Shown here piece after piece: positions 33,701 through 45,740 of a stretch of 64,000 nt of DNA. Under the pieces are notes generated by a model. It did no database searches, was not told the DNA's origin, and saw nothing but the letters and a program-made list of their open reading frames with translations. The position numbers and the translations under genes were made by a program. Numbering within the stretch: the first letter of the stretch is position 1; each line of letters opens with the position of its first letter. The DNA is taken from NCBI RefSeq assembly GCF_001922305.1, contig NZ_CP018839.1, positions 2,976,001 through 3,040,000 of the forward strand, in the 5' to 3' direction. This stretch comes from Thauera chlorobenzoica. Lineage in GTDB: Bacteria; Pseudomonadota; Gammaproteobacteria; Burkholderiales; Rhodocyclaceae.

Positions 33701-36700
33701 TCAGGCTGCGGCTGGCTCGGCCAGGCGCAGCGCCTCTTCGATATCCACCTCGACGACGCGCGACACGCCCTGCTCCTGCATGGTCACGCCGACCAGCTGC
33801 TGCGCGAATTCCATCGTGATCTTGCTGTGGCTGATGAAGATGAACTGGGTCTGCAATGACATGCGTTTGACCATGGTGGCGTAGCGCTCGGTGTTGGTAT
33901 CGTCCAGCGGAGCATCCACCTCGTCAAGCATGCAGAACGGCGCCGGGTTGAGCTGAAACATCGAAAATACCAGCGCGATCGCGGTCAGCGCTTTCTCGCC
34001 ACCCGACAGCAGGTGGATCGAGGCGTTCTTCTTGCCCGGCGGCTGGGCCACGATCTGGACACCGGCGTCGAGAATCTCCTCGCCGGTGAGCACCAGTTCC
34101 GCACGACCGCCGCCGAACAGCTGCGGAAACAGGGAGCCGAACTGGCGATTGACGGTATTGTAGGTCTCCTGCAGCTGCTCGCGGGTCTCGCGGTCGATGC
34201 GCCGGATCGCGTCCTCCAGGGTGTCGATGGCCTGAACCAGGTCCTCGGTCTGGGCATCGAGATAAGCCTTGCGTTCCACGGCACGCTCCAGCTCGTCGAG
34301 CGCGGCGAGGTTCACCGCCCCGAGCTCGACGATTTCGCGCCCCAGGCGGGCCACTTCACGCTGCAGCACGGCTTCCTTCGGCGCGTCGGCGAGCAGCGGC
34401 GCGAGGGCGGCCTCATCGCCCTGCGCTTCCTGCAGGCGCTCGTCGAACTGGCCCGCGGCCAGCGCGGCAGCCTGCACCGCCAGGCGCAGCTCCGCGACCC
34501 GGGCGCGGACCGGAGCGGCCTCGTGCTCGGTGCGCAAGCGCATCTCCTCGCAGTCCTTGAGCGCCGCGCCGGCAGCTTCGAGTGCATCGCGGCACGCGGC
34601 GAGCGCGGTTTCGCGCCGACCCCGCAGGGCGAGCGCGTGCTGCAATGCGTCCGCGCTACGGCTGTCGGCAATCGCCTCCAGCTCGGCATCGCCGGTCTTG
34701 CGCTCGGCCGCGATCCGCGCCAGCTGCTCGCCCGCAAGCTGCTGGTTGCGGGTGATGTCCTCGAGCTTGCCGGCGCATTCACGCGCGGAAAACTCCGCCT
34801 CCTGCAACTCGCGCGCGGCGGCCTGCTCCAGCGCGCGCGCTTCGCGCAGCGCCTGTTCGCGCTCGCACAGCACATCGGTGGCAGCCTCCAGGCGTGCGCG
34901 CTGCAGTTCGGCCAGCTCGGCCGAGCGCGCCTGCTCGAGCTCGGCACGGGCGAAGTGTTCGCGCTCGCTCGCCTCCAGATGGACCAGGTCTTCGAGATCG
35001 CGGGCGAGCTGGCTGTGGCGTTCTTCGGCGCGGCTGCGTGCCTGGGCGAGCTTGAGCACTTCGACCTGCTCCGCATGGAGCCGGGCTTGCGTGCCCTGAA
35101 TGTCGCGACGCAGGCGGTTGGCCTGCTCGTGCAAGGCGGCGGCGGCCGCTTCGGCGCCGAGCAGGGCGTCGTGGGCAGCGGATGCTTCGTGCTCGAGCGC
35201 GTGCTGCTCGAAGGCGAGGTGGTCGATTTCGCGCTGGCGCTCGATGACGCCGTGGGTGCGGCTGTCGGGGAGGTGATGAACCAGTGCCTCGCGGCTCAGC
35301 ATCTGCCCCCGCGGACCGACCAGGCGCACCCCGGGCGGCAGTTCGGCACGGCGCGGCAACCAGTCTTCCAGACGCTCGACGGCATGGACGCCGGCGAGGA
35401 AATCGTCGACCAGCGCGCGCAAGGCGGGATCGGTCACCCTCACCAGCATCGCCAGCGCGCGCGGCAGCAGCCCACGCGCGGCGAGCGACGCTCCTGCGGC
35501 GGCTTCGCCGCTGGCGGGCGCCAGATCGCGCCCCGCGGCGCAGGCGAAACCGATCGCCAGCGATTCCGGCGGAGCCTCGTCGAGCACGGTGCGCGCCGCA
35601 GCCTCGGCGGCCGGCGCATCGTCCGCGACCAGGGCGGAAAGGCGCTCGCGCAGCACGGCATGGACGGCATCGTCCCACCCGGCCTCGACCTGCAGGTGCT
35701 TCCACAGCGGCGGCAGCGCGCCGAGGCCGTGGCGCTCGAGCCAGTCGCCCAGTTCGCCCTGCGACTGCACGCGGGCCTGCAGCTGGGCGAGCGCATCGTG
35801 GCGTGCGCGCGACTCGGTCAGCCGGCGCTGCCCCCCGCGCTCGTGCTCGAGCGCAGACGTGAGTGCCGCCTGGGCGGCGGGCAGGCGCAGCTGCACCGCG
35901 GCGAGCTCGCGCTCCGCGGCTTCGAGCACCTCCTGGATGGTTTCGAGGCCGGCTTCGCGCTCGGCGATCTCGTCCGGATCGGGGCCGACGATCGCCCCCC
36001 GCTCCGTTTCCAGGCGAGCGTGGCGTTGCTGCAGTGCATCGAGCGCACGCAGGGCACTGGCACAGTTGGCCTCCTCCACTCTCGAGCGCTGCTCGGTCTG
36101 CGCCAGTTCGCGCCGCGCCGCAGCCACCGTGGTGTCGGCGGCCTGGCGGGCAGCATCGAGCTCGGGCACGCGCCCGGCGATCTCATGATGCCGGGCTGCG
36201 GCCTGTTCAGCGCGCAGCGCGGCGTTTTCGGCGAGCGCTTCCCAGCGCCCGCGCTCGGTGCCGAGGCTTGCACTGCGCGCCTGCCAGTGGCCGTGTTCGG
36301 ATTCGAGCTGGGTGCGGCGGGCTTCCAGGCGCGCGCGCGCTTCGCCGAGGTGGCGCAGCTCGGTTTCCAGCCGGGTCACTTCGGCACTGCTCGCGAGGAG
36401 CTCGCCGTGGGCGTGATGCACCGCTTCGGACGCTTCGAAATGCGCGCCGCGAGCGGTTTGCACCGCCGCCTCGAGCGCCTGCAGGCGAGCGCTGTCGGCC
36501 TCGATGCGCAGGCCGGCTTCGGTCAGCGCATCGACCAGGCGTCGGTGTTCGGCACGCGCCTCGTTGCGCTTGATCAGCCACAGCAGCTGCTGCTTCTGCA
36601 CATGGGCGGCGTTCAGCGCATGGTAGCGGGTGGCAACTTCGGCCTGGGCTTCGAGATGGACGATGCGCTCGCCCAGTTCCATGCGGATGTCGTCGAGGCG

Positions 36701-37276
36701 GACGAGGTTGTCGCGCGCATCACGCAGGCGCCCTTCGGTTTCCTTGCGCCGCTCACGGTACTTGGTCACCCCCGCGGCTTCTTCGAGAAAGCCGCGGATC
36801 TCTTCCGGACGGGCCTCGATGATGCGCGAGATCATGCCCTGCTCGATGATCGCGTAGGCCCGCGGTCCCAGGCCGGTGCCGAGGAAGAGATCGATCACGT
36901 CCTTGCGCCGGACATGGGCATTGTTGATGTAGTAGGTCGATTCGCCGGAGCGCTCGAGCACGCGCCTGACCGCGATTTCGGCATAGCGCGACCATTGCCC
37001 GGCGGCCTTCCCTTCACCGTTGTCGAACACCAGCTCGACGCTGGCGCGCGATACCGGCTTGCGCGTGGTCGAGCCGTTGAAGATGACGTCCTGCATCGAC
37101 TCGCCGCGCAAGGCCGAGGCGCGCGTCTCGCCCAGCACCCAGCGCACCGCGTCGATGATGTTCGACTTGCCGCAGCCGTTCGGCCCGACCACGCCGACCA
37201 GGTTGCCGGGAGTGAGCACCGTGGTCGGATCGACGAAGGTCTTGAAGCCGGCGAGTTTGAGCTTGGAAAGACGCAC
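33701..37276 (-). CDS. smc: Chromosome segregation ATPase SMC
   Basis: A 1191-residue SMC protein of the condensin that organises and separates chromosomes. Seen: Walker A GPNGCGKSNIIDAVRWVLGE (about 31-50), two long coiled coils (about 170-500 and 680-1020) around a hinge (about 510-670), signature motif LLSGGEKALTAIAL (about 1090) and Walker B FCMLDEVDAPLDDTN. The start is uncertain: GTG at 37276 gives the conserved VRLSKLKLAGFKTF opening without a clear ribosome site; ATGs further upstream would add unconserved sequence. First gene of its operon, divergent from the dapC region. Confidence 0.95.
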   Translation of the reverse strand: MRLSKLKLAGFKTFVDPTTVLTPGNLVGVVGPNGCGKSNIIDAVRWVLGETRASALRGESMQDVIFNGSTTRKPVSRASVELVFDNGEGKAAGQWSRYAEIAVRRVLERSGESTYYINNAHVRRKDVIDLFLGTGLGPRAYAIIEQGMISRIIEARPEEIRGFLEEAAGVTKYRERRKETEGRLRDARDNLVRLDDIRMELGERIVHLEAQAEVATRYHALNAAHVQKQQLLWLIKRNEARAEHRRLVDALTEAGLRIEADSARLQALEAAVQTARGAHFEASEAVHHAHGELLASSAEVTRLETELRHLGEARARLEARRTQLESEHGHWQARSASLGTERGRWEALAENAALRAEQAAARHHEIAGRVPELDAARQAADTTVAAARRELAQTEQRSRVEEANCASALRALDALQQRHARLETERGAIVGPDPDEIAEREAGLETIQEVLEAAERELAAVQLRLPAAQAALTSALEHERGGQRRLTESRARHDALAQLQARVQSQGELGDWLERHGLGALPPLWKHLQVEAGWDDAVHAVLRERLSALVADDAPAAEAAARTVLDEAPPESLAIGFACAAGRDLAPASGEAAAGASLAARGLLPRALAMLVRVTDPALRALVDDFLAGVHAVERLEDWLPRRAELPPGVRLVGPRGQMLSREALVHHLPDSRTHGVIERQREIDHLAFEQHALEHEASAAHDALLGAEAAAAALHEQANRLRRDIQGTQARLHAEQVEVLKLAQARSRAEERHSQLARDLEDLVHLEASEREHFARAELEQARSAELAELQRARLEAATDVLCEREQALREARALEQAAARELQEAEFSARECAGKLEDITRNQQLAGEQLARIAAERKTGDAELEAIADSRSADALQHALALRGRRETALAACRDALEAAGAALKDCEEMRLRTEHEAAPVRARVAELRLAVQAAALAAGQFDERLQEAQGDEAALAPLLADAPKEAVLQREVARLGREIVELGAVNLAALDELERAVERKAYLDAQTEDLVQAIDTLEDAIRRIDRETREQLQETYNTVNRQFGSLFPQLFGGGRAELVLTGEEILDAGVQIVAQPPGKKNASIHLLSGGEKALTAIALVFSMFQLNPAPFCMLDEVDAPLDDTNTERYATMVKRMSLQTQFIFISHSKITMEFAQQLVGVTMQEQGVSRVVEVDIEEALRLAEPAAA

Positions 37277-37463
37277 GAAGGGGAGGGCCGGGGAGGAAAT
37301 CCGAAAGCGCGCCTGCGACACCGCTGCCATGGCAGGCACGGCGCGCATGATAACACCCTCCCCGAAGACAAACTTCTGCGCCCGGACGCCAATTGCAACG
37401 AAGCATTCGCACAGCCGCAGCGCTTCTCCAGCGACATGAAACATGCTGCAGCCCGCGGGGAGG

Positions 37464-37472
37464 TGCGATAAT
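37464..37472 (+). promoter_or_regulatory. Extended -10 promoter upstream of the dapC operon
   Basis: TGC-GATAAT is a good extended -10 element, 43 bp before the first small reading frame. At -35 spacing lies TGCTGC (37444-37449), a poor match. It lies in the 239-bp gap between divergent smc and the dap genes. Confidence 0.45.
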
Positions 37473-37515
37473 TCCGCGCCACCCAACGCCAACCACGCAG
37501 GACAAGGGAAAAACC

Positions 37516-37650
37516 ATGCCGACCGATGTCGAAATCATGGCGCAGACCGCAGCGCTGCAAAAGCAGGCCGAAGCCATCCGCCAGCAGGAAGCGGGCGCAG
37601 TGATCGCCGGAACCCTTCTGATGGCAGCGGAGGAGGCAGGACAGCCGTGA
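37516..37650 (+). CDS. Small protein of unknown function, coupled to dapC
   Basis: A 44-codon reading frame (begins MPTDVEIMAQTAALQKQ, ends MAAEEAGQP). It has an AAGGGA ribosome site seven bases before its ATG, lies just after a promoter-like element, and its stop overlaps the dapC GTG by 4 bp. The product is predicted helical and alanine/glutamine-rich, with no signal peptide or transmembrane segment. I do not recognise a family. It may be a real small protein or a leader whose translation opens the dapC start. Confidence 0.55.
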   Translation: MPTDVEIMAQTAALQKQAEAIRQQEAGAVIAGTLLMAAEEAGQP

Positions 37651-38840
37651 ATCCGAACCTCACCCGCCTGCAGACCTACCCGTTCGAGAAGCTGCGCGCG
37701 CTGTTCGCCGGCATCGAGGCGCCCGCCGGGCTGAAGCCGATCCGCCTGTCGATCGGCGAGCCGCAGCACCCGACGCCCGGCTTCATCCGCCAGACCCTGG
37801 CCGACAACCTCGGCGGCCTGTCGAGCTACCCCGCCACCGCCGGCAGCGATGCGCTGCGTGGCGCCATCGCGCACTGGCTGGAGCGCCGCTACGGCCTGCC
37901 GAAGATCGACCCGATCGGCCAGGTGATCCCGGTCAGCGGCACCCGCGAAGCCCTCTTCGCCTTCGCCCAGTGCGTGGTCGACGGCACCCGGGCAAATGCC
38001 AAGGTGCTGTGCCCGAACCCCTTCTATCAGATCTACGAAGGTGCCGCCTTGCTCGCCAACGCCGAGCCGGTGTTCATCAACAACCTGCCGGAAAACGATT
38101 TCGGCTCGGACTTCTCCGCCATCGACGACGCCACCTGGCGCGACATCCAGCTTGTCTATGTGTGTTCGCCCGGCAACCCCACCGGCCGCCTGCTCAAGCT
38201 CGACGAGTGGAAGACCTTGTTCGAGCTGTCCGATCGCCACGGCTTCGTGATCGCCGCCGACGAGTGCTACTCGGAGATCTACTTCGACGACGACGCCAAG
38301 CCGATCGGCGGCCTGGAGGCGGCGTGGCGGCTGGGGCGTACCGACTTCCGCAACGTGGTGATGTTCTCCAGCCTGTCCAAGCGCTCGAACGTGCCCGGCA
38401 TGCGCTCGGGCTTCGTCGCCGGCGACGCGCGGATCCTGAAGGACTTCCTGCTCTACCGCACCTACCACGGCTGTGCGCTCGGCCCCGCGGTGCAGGCCGC
38501 CTCGATCGTGGCGTGGAACGACGAAGAGCACGTCGTCGAGAACCGCCTGCTGTATCGTGACAAGTTCGCCCGCATCACCCCGATGCTCGCCCCCTACCTG
38601 CCGGTTTCGCTGCCCGACGCCGGTTTCTACTACTGGGTGCGCACGCCGCTGCCGGACACCGAGTTCGCCCGCCGCCTGCAGGCTGAATATAATGTGACGG
38701 TCCTGCCGGGCAGCTTCCTCGCCCGCGAAGCCCATGGCGTGAACCCCGGCGCGGGCTTCGTGCGCATCGCCCTGGTCGCCGACCCCCATGAGTGCGTCGA
38801 AGCCGCCGAGCGCATCATCGATTTCTGCAAGAACCTTTGA
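37647..38840 (+). CDS. dapC: N-succinyl-L,L-diaminopimelate aminotransferase
   Basis: A 397-residue PLP class I/II aminotransferase in the succinylase branch of lysine/diaminopimelate synthesis. Seen: [17 protein letters not shown] (about 30-46), [31 protein letters not shown] with the cofactor aspartate, and the Schiff-base lysine in [17 protein letters not shown] (about Lys245). The GTG start at 37647 overlaps the upstream small frame; AGGAGG lies at 37631-37636. Next to dapD (20 bp downstream), which supports DapC over other aminotransferases. Confidence 0.93.
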   Translation: MNPNLTRLQTYPFEKLRALFAGIEAPAGLKPIRLSIGEPQHPTPGFIRQTLADNLGGLSSYPATAGSDALRGAIAHWLERRYGLPKIDPIGQVIPVSGTREALFAFAQCVVDGTRANAKVLCPNPFYQIYEGAALLANAEPVFINNLPENDFGSDFSAIDDATWRDIQLVYVCSPGNPTGRLLKLDEWKTLFELSDRHGFVIAADECYSEIYFDDDAKPIGGLEAAWRLGRTDFRNVVMFSSLSKRSNVPGMRSGFVAGDARILKDFLLYRTYHGCALGPAVQAASIVAWNDEEHVVENRLLYRDKFARITPMLAPYLPVSLPDAGFYYWVRTPLPDTEFARRLQAEYNVTVLPGSFLAREAHGVNPGAGFVRIALVADPHECVEAAERIIDFCKNL

Positions 38841-38860
38841 ACAAGAGAGAGACCTCCCCC

Positions 38861-39682
<822 letters not shown>

Positions 39683-39711
39683 GCCACGCTTCGCGCCCGA
39701 GCCTGCCCGGC

Positions 39712-40887
39712 ATGATCTTCGACAGTCTGTTCCAGCTGATGTCCGAGAAGAAGGCTTCGGACCTCTTCATTACGGCCGGCGCCCCGATCCACATCAAGAT
39801 CCAGGGGCACACCCTGCCGATCAACAAGCAGGTGATGGACCCGCAGATGATCCGGCGCATGCTCGGCGAGGTGCTGACCGAAGCGCAGCACGGCACCTTC
39901 GAGCGCGAGCGCGAACTGAATCTTTCCTTCGGTCGCCGCGAGCTGGGCAACTTCCGCGTGAACGCATTCTGGCAGCGCAACTCGCCGGCGATCGTGGTGC
40001 GCTACATCCAGAGCGACATTCCCGGCATTCACGAACTCAATCTGCCGCCGGTGCTCACCGAAGTGGTGATGGACAAGCGTGGCCTGGTACTGGTGGTCGG
40101 CGCCACCGGCTCGGGCAAGTCGACCACGCTGGCGTCGATGCTCGACCACCGCAACCGCAACCGCAGCGGCCACATCCTGACCGTCGAAGACCCGATCGAG
40201 TACTTGTTCACTCACCGCAAGTCGGTGGTCAACCAGCGCGAAGTCGGAATCGACACCCTGAGCTGGAACGAGGCCCTGCGCAATGCGATGCGCCAGGCTC
40301 CCGACTGCATCCTGATCGGCGAGATCCGCGACCGCGAGACCATGCAGGCGGCGATTTCGTATTCACAGACCGGCCACCTGTGCCTGGCCACCTTGCATGC
40401 GAACAACGCCTACCATGCGCTGACCCGGATGGTGAACTTCTTCCCGCTGGAAAACCGCCAGCTGCTCTACCTCGATCTCGCGGTGGCGCTGCGCTGCATC
40501 GTTTCCCAGCGCCTAGTGCGCAAGCCCGACGGCCAGCGCGTGCCGGCGGTCGAGATGCTGATGAACACCCGCCACACGGCCGAGCTGATCGAACGCGGTG
40601 CGCTCAACGACATCAAGGAAGCGATGGAGCAATCGCTGGCGCCCGGCTCGCAGACCTTCGAGCAGGCGCTCCACCGGCTCTATGCCGACCAGGTCATCAC
40701 CCTGGAAGAAGCGCTCGCCAACGCCGATTCGCCGAGCAACCTGAACTGGCTGATCAACAACACCCAGCAGGCGTCCGCCGATCTGCCGCCCCCCGCCGCC
40801 CGCTCCGGGTTGCTGACCGATTTCGAGTCGACCAACGCCGACGGCGCCTCCTTCCAGGAGTTCGTCCTCAACATGGACAACAACTGA
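39712..40887 (+). CDS. pilU: PilT/PilU-type twitching motility ATPase, PilU-like
   Basis: A 391-residue hexameric secretion-type ATPase that powers retraction of type IV pili, PilU assisting PilT. Seen: LMSEKKASDLFITAGAPIHI at the N terminus (PilU-like), Walker A GATGSGKSTTLAS (about 131-143), Asp-box LTVEDPIEYLF, Walker B CILIGEIRDRETM (about 203-215) and His-box TGHLCLATLHANNA. The C-terminal extension of about 40 residues beyond the PilT core favours PilU. It sits between dapD and dapE; no pilus gene is nearby. Confidence 0.85.
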   Translation: MIFDSLFQLMSEKKASDLFITAGAPIHIKIQGHTLPINKQVMDPQMIRRMLGEVLTEAQHGTFERERELNLSFGRRELGNFRVNAFWQRNSPAIVVRYIQSDIPGIHELNLPPVLTEVVMDKRGLVLVVGATGSGKSTTLASMLDHRNRNRSGHILTVEDPIEYLFTHRKSVVNQREVGIDTLSWNEALRNAMRQAPDCILIGEIRDRETMQAAISYSQTGHLCLATLHANNAYHALTRMVNFFPLENRQLLYLDLAVALRCIVSQRLVRKPDGQRVPAVEMLMNTRHTAELIERGALNDIKEAMEQSLAPGSQTFEQALHRLYADQVITLEEALANADSPSNLNWLINNTQQASADLPPPAARSGLLTDFESTNADGASFQEFVLNMDNN

Positions 40888-42096
<1,209 letters not shown>

Positions 42097-42226
42097 GGTG
42101 TCTTTCCCGGCGAGGTGGCGCGGTGACCGGACTTGCCGCCTCCTGCCCTCCCCCCACCTCCTGGCCCCCTCTACGCAACCACGGCCGCACCCGCGGCACG
42201 ATTGAACTTCCCTGCAGAGAGCACAT

Positions 42227-43165
42227 ATGACCGAACATGACCACAACGACGATGAACTGGAACACGAGCACGGCCCGCTCGCCGAACTCGTCACCGTACG
42301 CGACTGGCTGCGCTATGCGGTAACGCGCTTCAACCGCGCCGGCATTTTCTGCGGCCACGGCGTTGGCGACACCTACGACGAGGCGGTGTGGCTGATCCTG
42401 GGCAGCCTGGCGCTGCCGCTCGACCGTCTGGAGCCCTTCCTCGACGCCTGCATTCCCGGCGAAGAGCGGATCGCGCTGTTCGAGGCCATCGAGCAGCGCG
42501 CCGATGCGCGCCGGCCCACCGCCTACATCCTCGGCGAAGCCTGGCTCGGCGACTTCCGGTTCAGCGTCGACGAGCGCGTGATCGTGCCGCGCTCGTTTTT
42601 CGCCGAGCTGCTCGAAGACGGCCTGAGTCCGTGGGTGGACGCTCCGGAGGCGGTCGGCAGCGCGCTCGACCTGTGCACCGGTTCCGGCTGCCTGGCAGTG
42701 CTGATGGCGCACGCTTTTCCCCATGCCGAAATCACCGCCGCCGACCTGTCCGAGGATGCGCTCGATGTGGCGCGGCAGAACGTCGTCGACTATGGTCTGG
42801 AAGAGCGCATCGAACTGGTCCACAGCGACGTCTTCTCGGCGCTGCGGGATCGCCGCTTTGACTTGATCCTAAGCAACCCGCCCTACGTGACGGCCGAGGC
42901 GATGGACGCGCTTCCTCCCGAATACCTGCACGAGCCACGCATGGCGCTGGCCTCCGGTGAGGACGGGCTCGACGTCGTGCGCAAGTTGATCGCGCACGCC
43001 GCGCAGCACCTGAACCCGCGCGGCGTGCTCGCAGTCGAGGTCGGCCACAACCGGGACCTCGTCGAAGCGGCGTTCCCGGATCTTCCCTTCACCTGGCTGT
43101 CGTCGCGTGGCGGCGATGACATGGTGTTCGTGCTGAAGAAGGAAGAGCTGCCCGGCGCGGATTGA
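42227..43165 (+). CDS. prmB: 50S ribosomal protein L3 glutamine methyltransferase
   Basis: A 312-residue SAM methyltransferase of the HemK family that N5-methylates the glutamine of ribosomal protein L3. Seen: LVTVRDWLRYAVTRFNRAGI (about 21-40), PTAYILGEAWLGDFRFSVDE, RVIVPRSFFAELLEDGL typical of PrmB rather than PrmC, motif I DLCTGSGCLAVLMA (about 149-162) and LSNPPYVTAEAMDALPPEY with the catalytic NPPY (about 217-220). It is 130 bp after dapE and converges on the isc operon. Confidence 0.94.
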   Translation: MTEHDHNDDELEHEHGPLAELVTVRDWLRYAVTRFNRAGIFCGHGVGDTYDEAVWLILGSLALPLDRLEPFLDACIPGEERIALFEAIEQRADARRPTAYILGEAWLGDFRFSVDERVIVPRSFFAELLEDGLSPWVDAPEAVGSALDLCTGSGCLAVLMAHAFPHAEITAADLSEDALDVARQNVVDYGLEERIELVHSDVFSALRDRRFDLILSNPPYVTAEAMDALPPEYLHEPRMALASGEDGLDVVRKLIAHAAQHLNPRGVLAVEVGHNRDLVEAAFPDLPFTWLSSRGGDDMVFVLKKEELPGAD

Positions 43166-43294
43166 AACCTGGCCGAAAACCGGCGCGCCAGCTTGATTCG
43201 ACCTCCCGTGCCGGTGGGGCGAGGCGGCCGGGCGGCGCGCCTGCTGCGCCACCGAATCGCGGCTTCAGTGCCGTCTCTGCCGCATTCCGCGCGC

Positions 43295-43311
43295 GGCCCC
43301 GGGAAGGGGCC
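43295..43311 (-). terminator. Short GC hairpin after iscX
   Basis: GGCCCC pairs with GGGGCC across a GGGAA loop, starting 10 bp after the iscX stop on the minus strand. There is no T-tract, so termination strength is doubtful. It lies in the 155-bp gap between convergent prmB and iscX; nothing else was seen there. Confidence 0.35.
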
Positions 43312-43320
43312 TGATCCGGC

Positions 43321-43515
43321 TCAGGCGAGCTCGTCGATCCAGGCCTGCTGAATGCCCTCGAGGATGCGCTCGCCGCAATGCTTGGGGTCGTCGTCGAACT
43401 CCGGCAGCGCCATCACCCAGTTCATCAGATCGACGAAATTGACTTTCGCCGGGTCCGCATCCGGGTAGGCGTCGGTGAGCTGGACGGCAATTTCCTGAAC
43501 GTCGGTCCACTTCAT
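43321..43515 (-). CDS. iscX: Fe-S cluster assembly protein IscX
   Basis: A 64-residue acidic protein that binds IscS and is thought to tune cluster synthesis. Seen: MKWTDVQEIAVQLTDAYPD, FVDLMNWVMALPEFDDDP and a C-terminal AWIDEL, all conserved in the family; length is exact (66 in E. coli). It starts 1 bp after the fdx stop and ends the isc operon. Confidence 0.95.
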   Translation of the reverse strand: MKWTDVQEIAVQLTDAYPDADPAKVNFVDLMNWVMALPEFDDDPKHCGERILEGIQQAWIDELA

Positions 43516-43516
43516 C

Positions 43517-43858
43517 TCAGTGCTTTCCTTCGCGGGCCATGTTGATGGTGTAACGCGGAATTTCCACGACCAGCGGGGTGTCGGCCACCACCGCCTGGCA
43601 CGACAGGCGCGACTGCGGCTCCAGCCCCCAGGCCTTGTCGAGCAGGTCTTCTTCTTCGTCCTCTGCCGGGGTCAGCGAGTTGAAGCCTTCGCGCACGATG
43701 ACGTGGCAGGTGGTGCAGGCGCAGGACTTCTCGCACGCGTGCTCGATGTCGATGCCGCCCTGCAGCAGGCTGTCGCAGATCGTGGTGCCGGGCGCGGCCT
43801 CGATCACGCTGCCGTCGGGGCAGAGTTCGACATGGGGAAGAACGATGATCTGGGTCAT
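43517..43858 (-). CDS. fdx: ISC-type [2Fe-2S] ferredoxin
   Basis: A 113-residue adrenodoxin-like ferredoxin giving electrons for cluster assembly on IscU. Seen: [18 protein letters not shown] at the N terminus, three cluster cysteines in [19 protein letters not shown] (about 41-59; CxxxxxCxxC) and the fourth in [19 protein letters not shown]. The C-terminal [11 protein letters not shown] is usual for the isc type. The ATG overlaps the hscA stop (ATGA). Confidence 0.97.
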   Translation of the reverse strand: MTQIIVLPHVELCPDGSVIEAAPGTTICDSLLQGGIDIEHACEKSCACTTCHVIVREGFNSLTPAEDEEEDLLDKAWGLEPQSRLSCQAVVADTPLVVEIPRYTINMAREGKH

Positions 43859-45723
43859 AGCTCGAGTTCGTCTACCTTGTGGCCCGCCAGGGCGCCGCGG
43901 ATGCTGCTGTCCATGCGGCGGGCGGCGAATTCGTCGGTGGCACGCGCAAGGGCGTCGATGCCGGCCTTGATCGCGCGGTGGTCGCTGCCTGCACGCAGTT
44001 CCTGCAGGCGGGCGATGGCGGCATCGATCGCGGTACGTTCGCTGTCGGTCAACAGCGCGCCGTCCTTTTCCAGCGCGTGGCCGCAGGCCTCGATGACCCG
44101 GTCGGCCTCAACCTGCTGCTCGCGCAGGTTGCGCGCCATCATGTCGTCGTCGGCATGGTCGACGCTGGACCTGAGCATTTCGGTGATCTCGTCGTCGGAC
44201 AGGCCGTAGGACGGCTTGACCAGCACACTGGCCTCGACCCCGGAAGACATCTCGCGCGCCGACACCGACAGCAGGCCGTCGGCATCGACCTGGAAGCTGA
44301 CCCGGATGCGCGCCGCTCCGGCGACCATCGGCGGGATGCCGCGCAGCTCGAAGCGCGCCAGCGAGCGGCAGTCGGACACCAGCTCGCGTTCGCCCTGGAC
44401 GACGTGGAAGGCCATCGCGGTCTGGCCGTCCTTGAACGTGGTGAACTCCTGGGCGCGGGCGATCGGCAGGGTGGAATTGCGCGGCACGACCTTTTCCACC
44501 AGTCCGCCCATGGTCTCCAGGCCGAGCGACAGCGGAATGACGTCGAGCAGCAGCCAGTCGTCCTGGTCGCTGCGGTTGCCGGCGAGGATGTTGGCCTGCA
44601 TCGCCGCGCCGAGGGCGACGACCTTGTCCGGATCGAGGTTGGTGAGCGGCTCCTGGCCGAAATAGTTGGCCACCGCGCGCTGGATGTGCGGCATCCGGGT
44701 GGCGCCGCCGACCATCACCACGCCCTTGATATCGTCGGCCGCCAGTCCGGCATCGCGCAGGGCCTTGCGCACCGGGCTCAGGGTCTTCTGCACCAGGTGG
44801 CGGGTCATTTCGGCGAACTGCTCGCGGGTGACGACGAGATCCACTTCCTCGCCCGACCCCAGGCGCAGGTGGATCGGCGCTTCCTCGCACGAGGTCAGCA
44901 ACTCCTTGGCCTCGCGCGCCTTCATCTGCAGGCGGCGGGCGTCTTCGAGCGACGGCGGCTCGATGTTGGCCTGATCGAGCACCCAGCAGAACAGGCGATG
45001 ATCGAAATCATCCCCGCCCAGCGCCGCGTCGCCGTTGGTCGACAGCACTTCGAACACGCCGCGCGACAGCTTCAGGATCGACAGGTCGAAGGTGCCGCCG
45101 CCGAGGTCATACACCGCGTAGACCCCTTCGGCCGCATTGTCCAGGCCGTAGGCCACCGCCGCAGCGGTCGGCTCGTTGAGCAGGCGCAGCACGTCGAGCC
45201 CGGCCAGGCGCGCGGCGTCCTTGGTCGCCTGGCGCTGGGCGTCGTCGAAATACGCCGGCACGGTGATCACCGCGCCGACGAGCGGGCCGCCGAGGCTCGC
45301 TTCGGCGCGCTCACGCAGCCGGCGTAGGATTTCGGCGGAAACCTCGACCGGGCTCTTGACCCCTTGGACCGTGCGCAGGCGGACCATCCCGGCGCTGTCC
45401 TCGAAGTCGTAGGGCATGGACTCGATGTAGGCCACGTCCTTCAGCCCCCGCCCCATGAAGCGCTTGACCGAAACGATCGTGTTGCGCGGATCGGTGGCCT
45501 GTGAGCGGATCGCGCCATGGCCGACTTCGATGCGGCCATCGGCACAGTAGCGCACCACCGAAGCGAGCATGGTGCGGCCGCCCTCGTCGGGCAGGCACAC
45601 GGCGATGCCGTTACGGACGGTGGCAACGAGCGAATTGGTGGTACCCAGGTCGATACCCACCGCGAGCCGGTGCTTGTGCGGCTCGGCGGAGAGGCCGGGT
45701 TCGGCGATTTGCAGCAGGGCCAT
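43855..45723 (-). CDS. hscA: Fe-S cluster assembly Hsp70 chaperone HscA
   Basis: A 622-residue specialised DnaK that binds the LPPVK motif of IscU and drives cluster transfer. Seen: [19 protein letters not shown] (about 20-38) and later [16 protein letters not shown] in the ATPase domain, [20 protein letters not shown], then a substrate-binding domain (about 390-505) and helical lid. Length fits HscA (about 616-620) rather than DnaK (about 640). It is between hscB (17 bp) and fdx (overlap). Confidence 0.97.
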   Translation of the reverse strand: MALLQIAEPGLSAEPHKHRLAVGIDLGTTNSLVATVRNGIAVCLPDEGGRTMLASVVRYCADGRIEVGHGAIRSQATDPRNTIVSVKRFMGRGLKDVAYIESMPYDFEDSAGMVRLRTVQGVKSPVEVSAEILRRLRERAEASLGGPLVGAVITVPAYFDDAQRQATKDAARLAGLDVLRLLNEPTAAAVAYGLDNAAEGVYAVYDLGGGTFDLSILKLSRGVFEVLSTNGDAALGGDDFDHRLFCWVLDQANIEPPSLEDARRLQMKAREAKELLTSCEEAPIHLRLGSGEEVDLVVTREQFAEMTRHLVQKTLSPVRKALRDAGLAADDIKGVVMVGGATRMPHIQRAVANYFGQEPLTNLDPDKVVALGAAMQANILAGNRSDQDDWLLLDVIPLSLGLETMGGLVEKVVPRNSTLPIARAQEFTTFKDGQTAMAFHVVQGERELVSDCRSLARFELRGIPPMVAGAARIRVSFQVDADGLLSVSAREMSSGVEASVLVKPSYGLSDDEITEMLRSSVDHADDDMMARNLREQQVEADRVIEACGHALEKDGALLTDSERTAIDAAIARLQELRAGSDHRAIKAGIDALARATDEFAARRMDSSIRGALAGHKVDELEL

Positions 45724-45740
45724 CTGATGTCTTCCGTGCT

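Noticed and set aside
34013..37471. 1152-codon open frame on the plus strand across smc
   Set aside because: Antisense shadow of smc; no start signal or recognisable domain, while smc carries Walker A, signature motif and Walker B.
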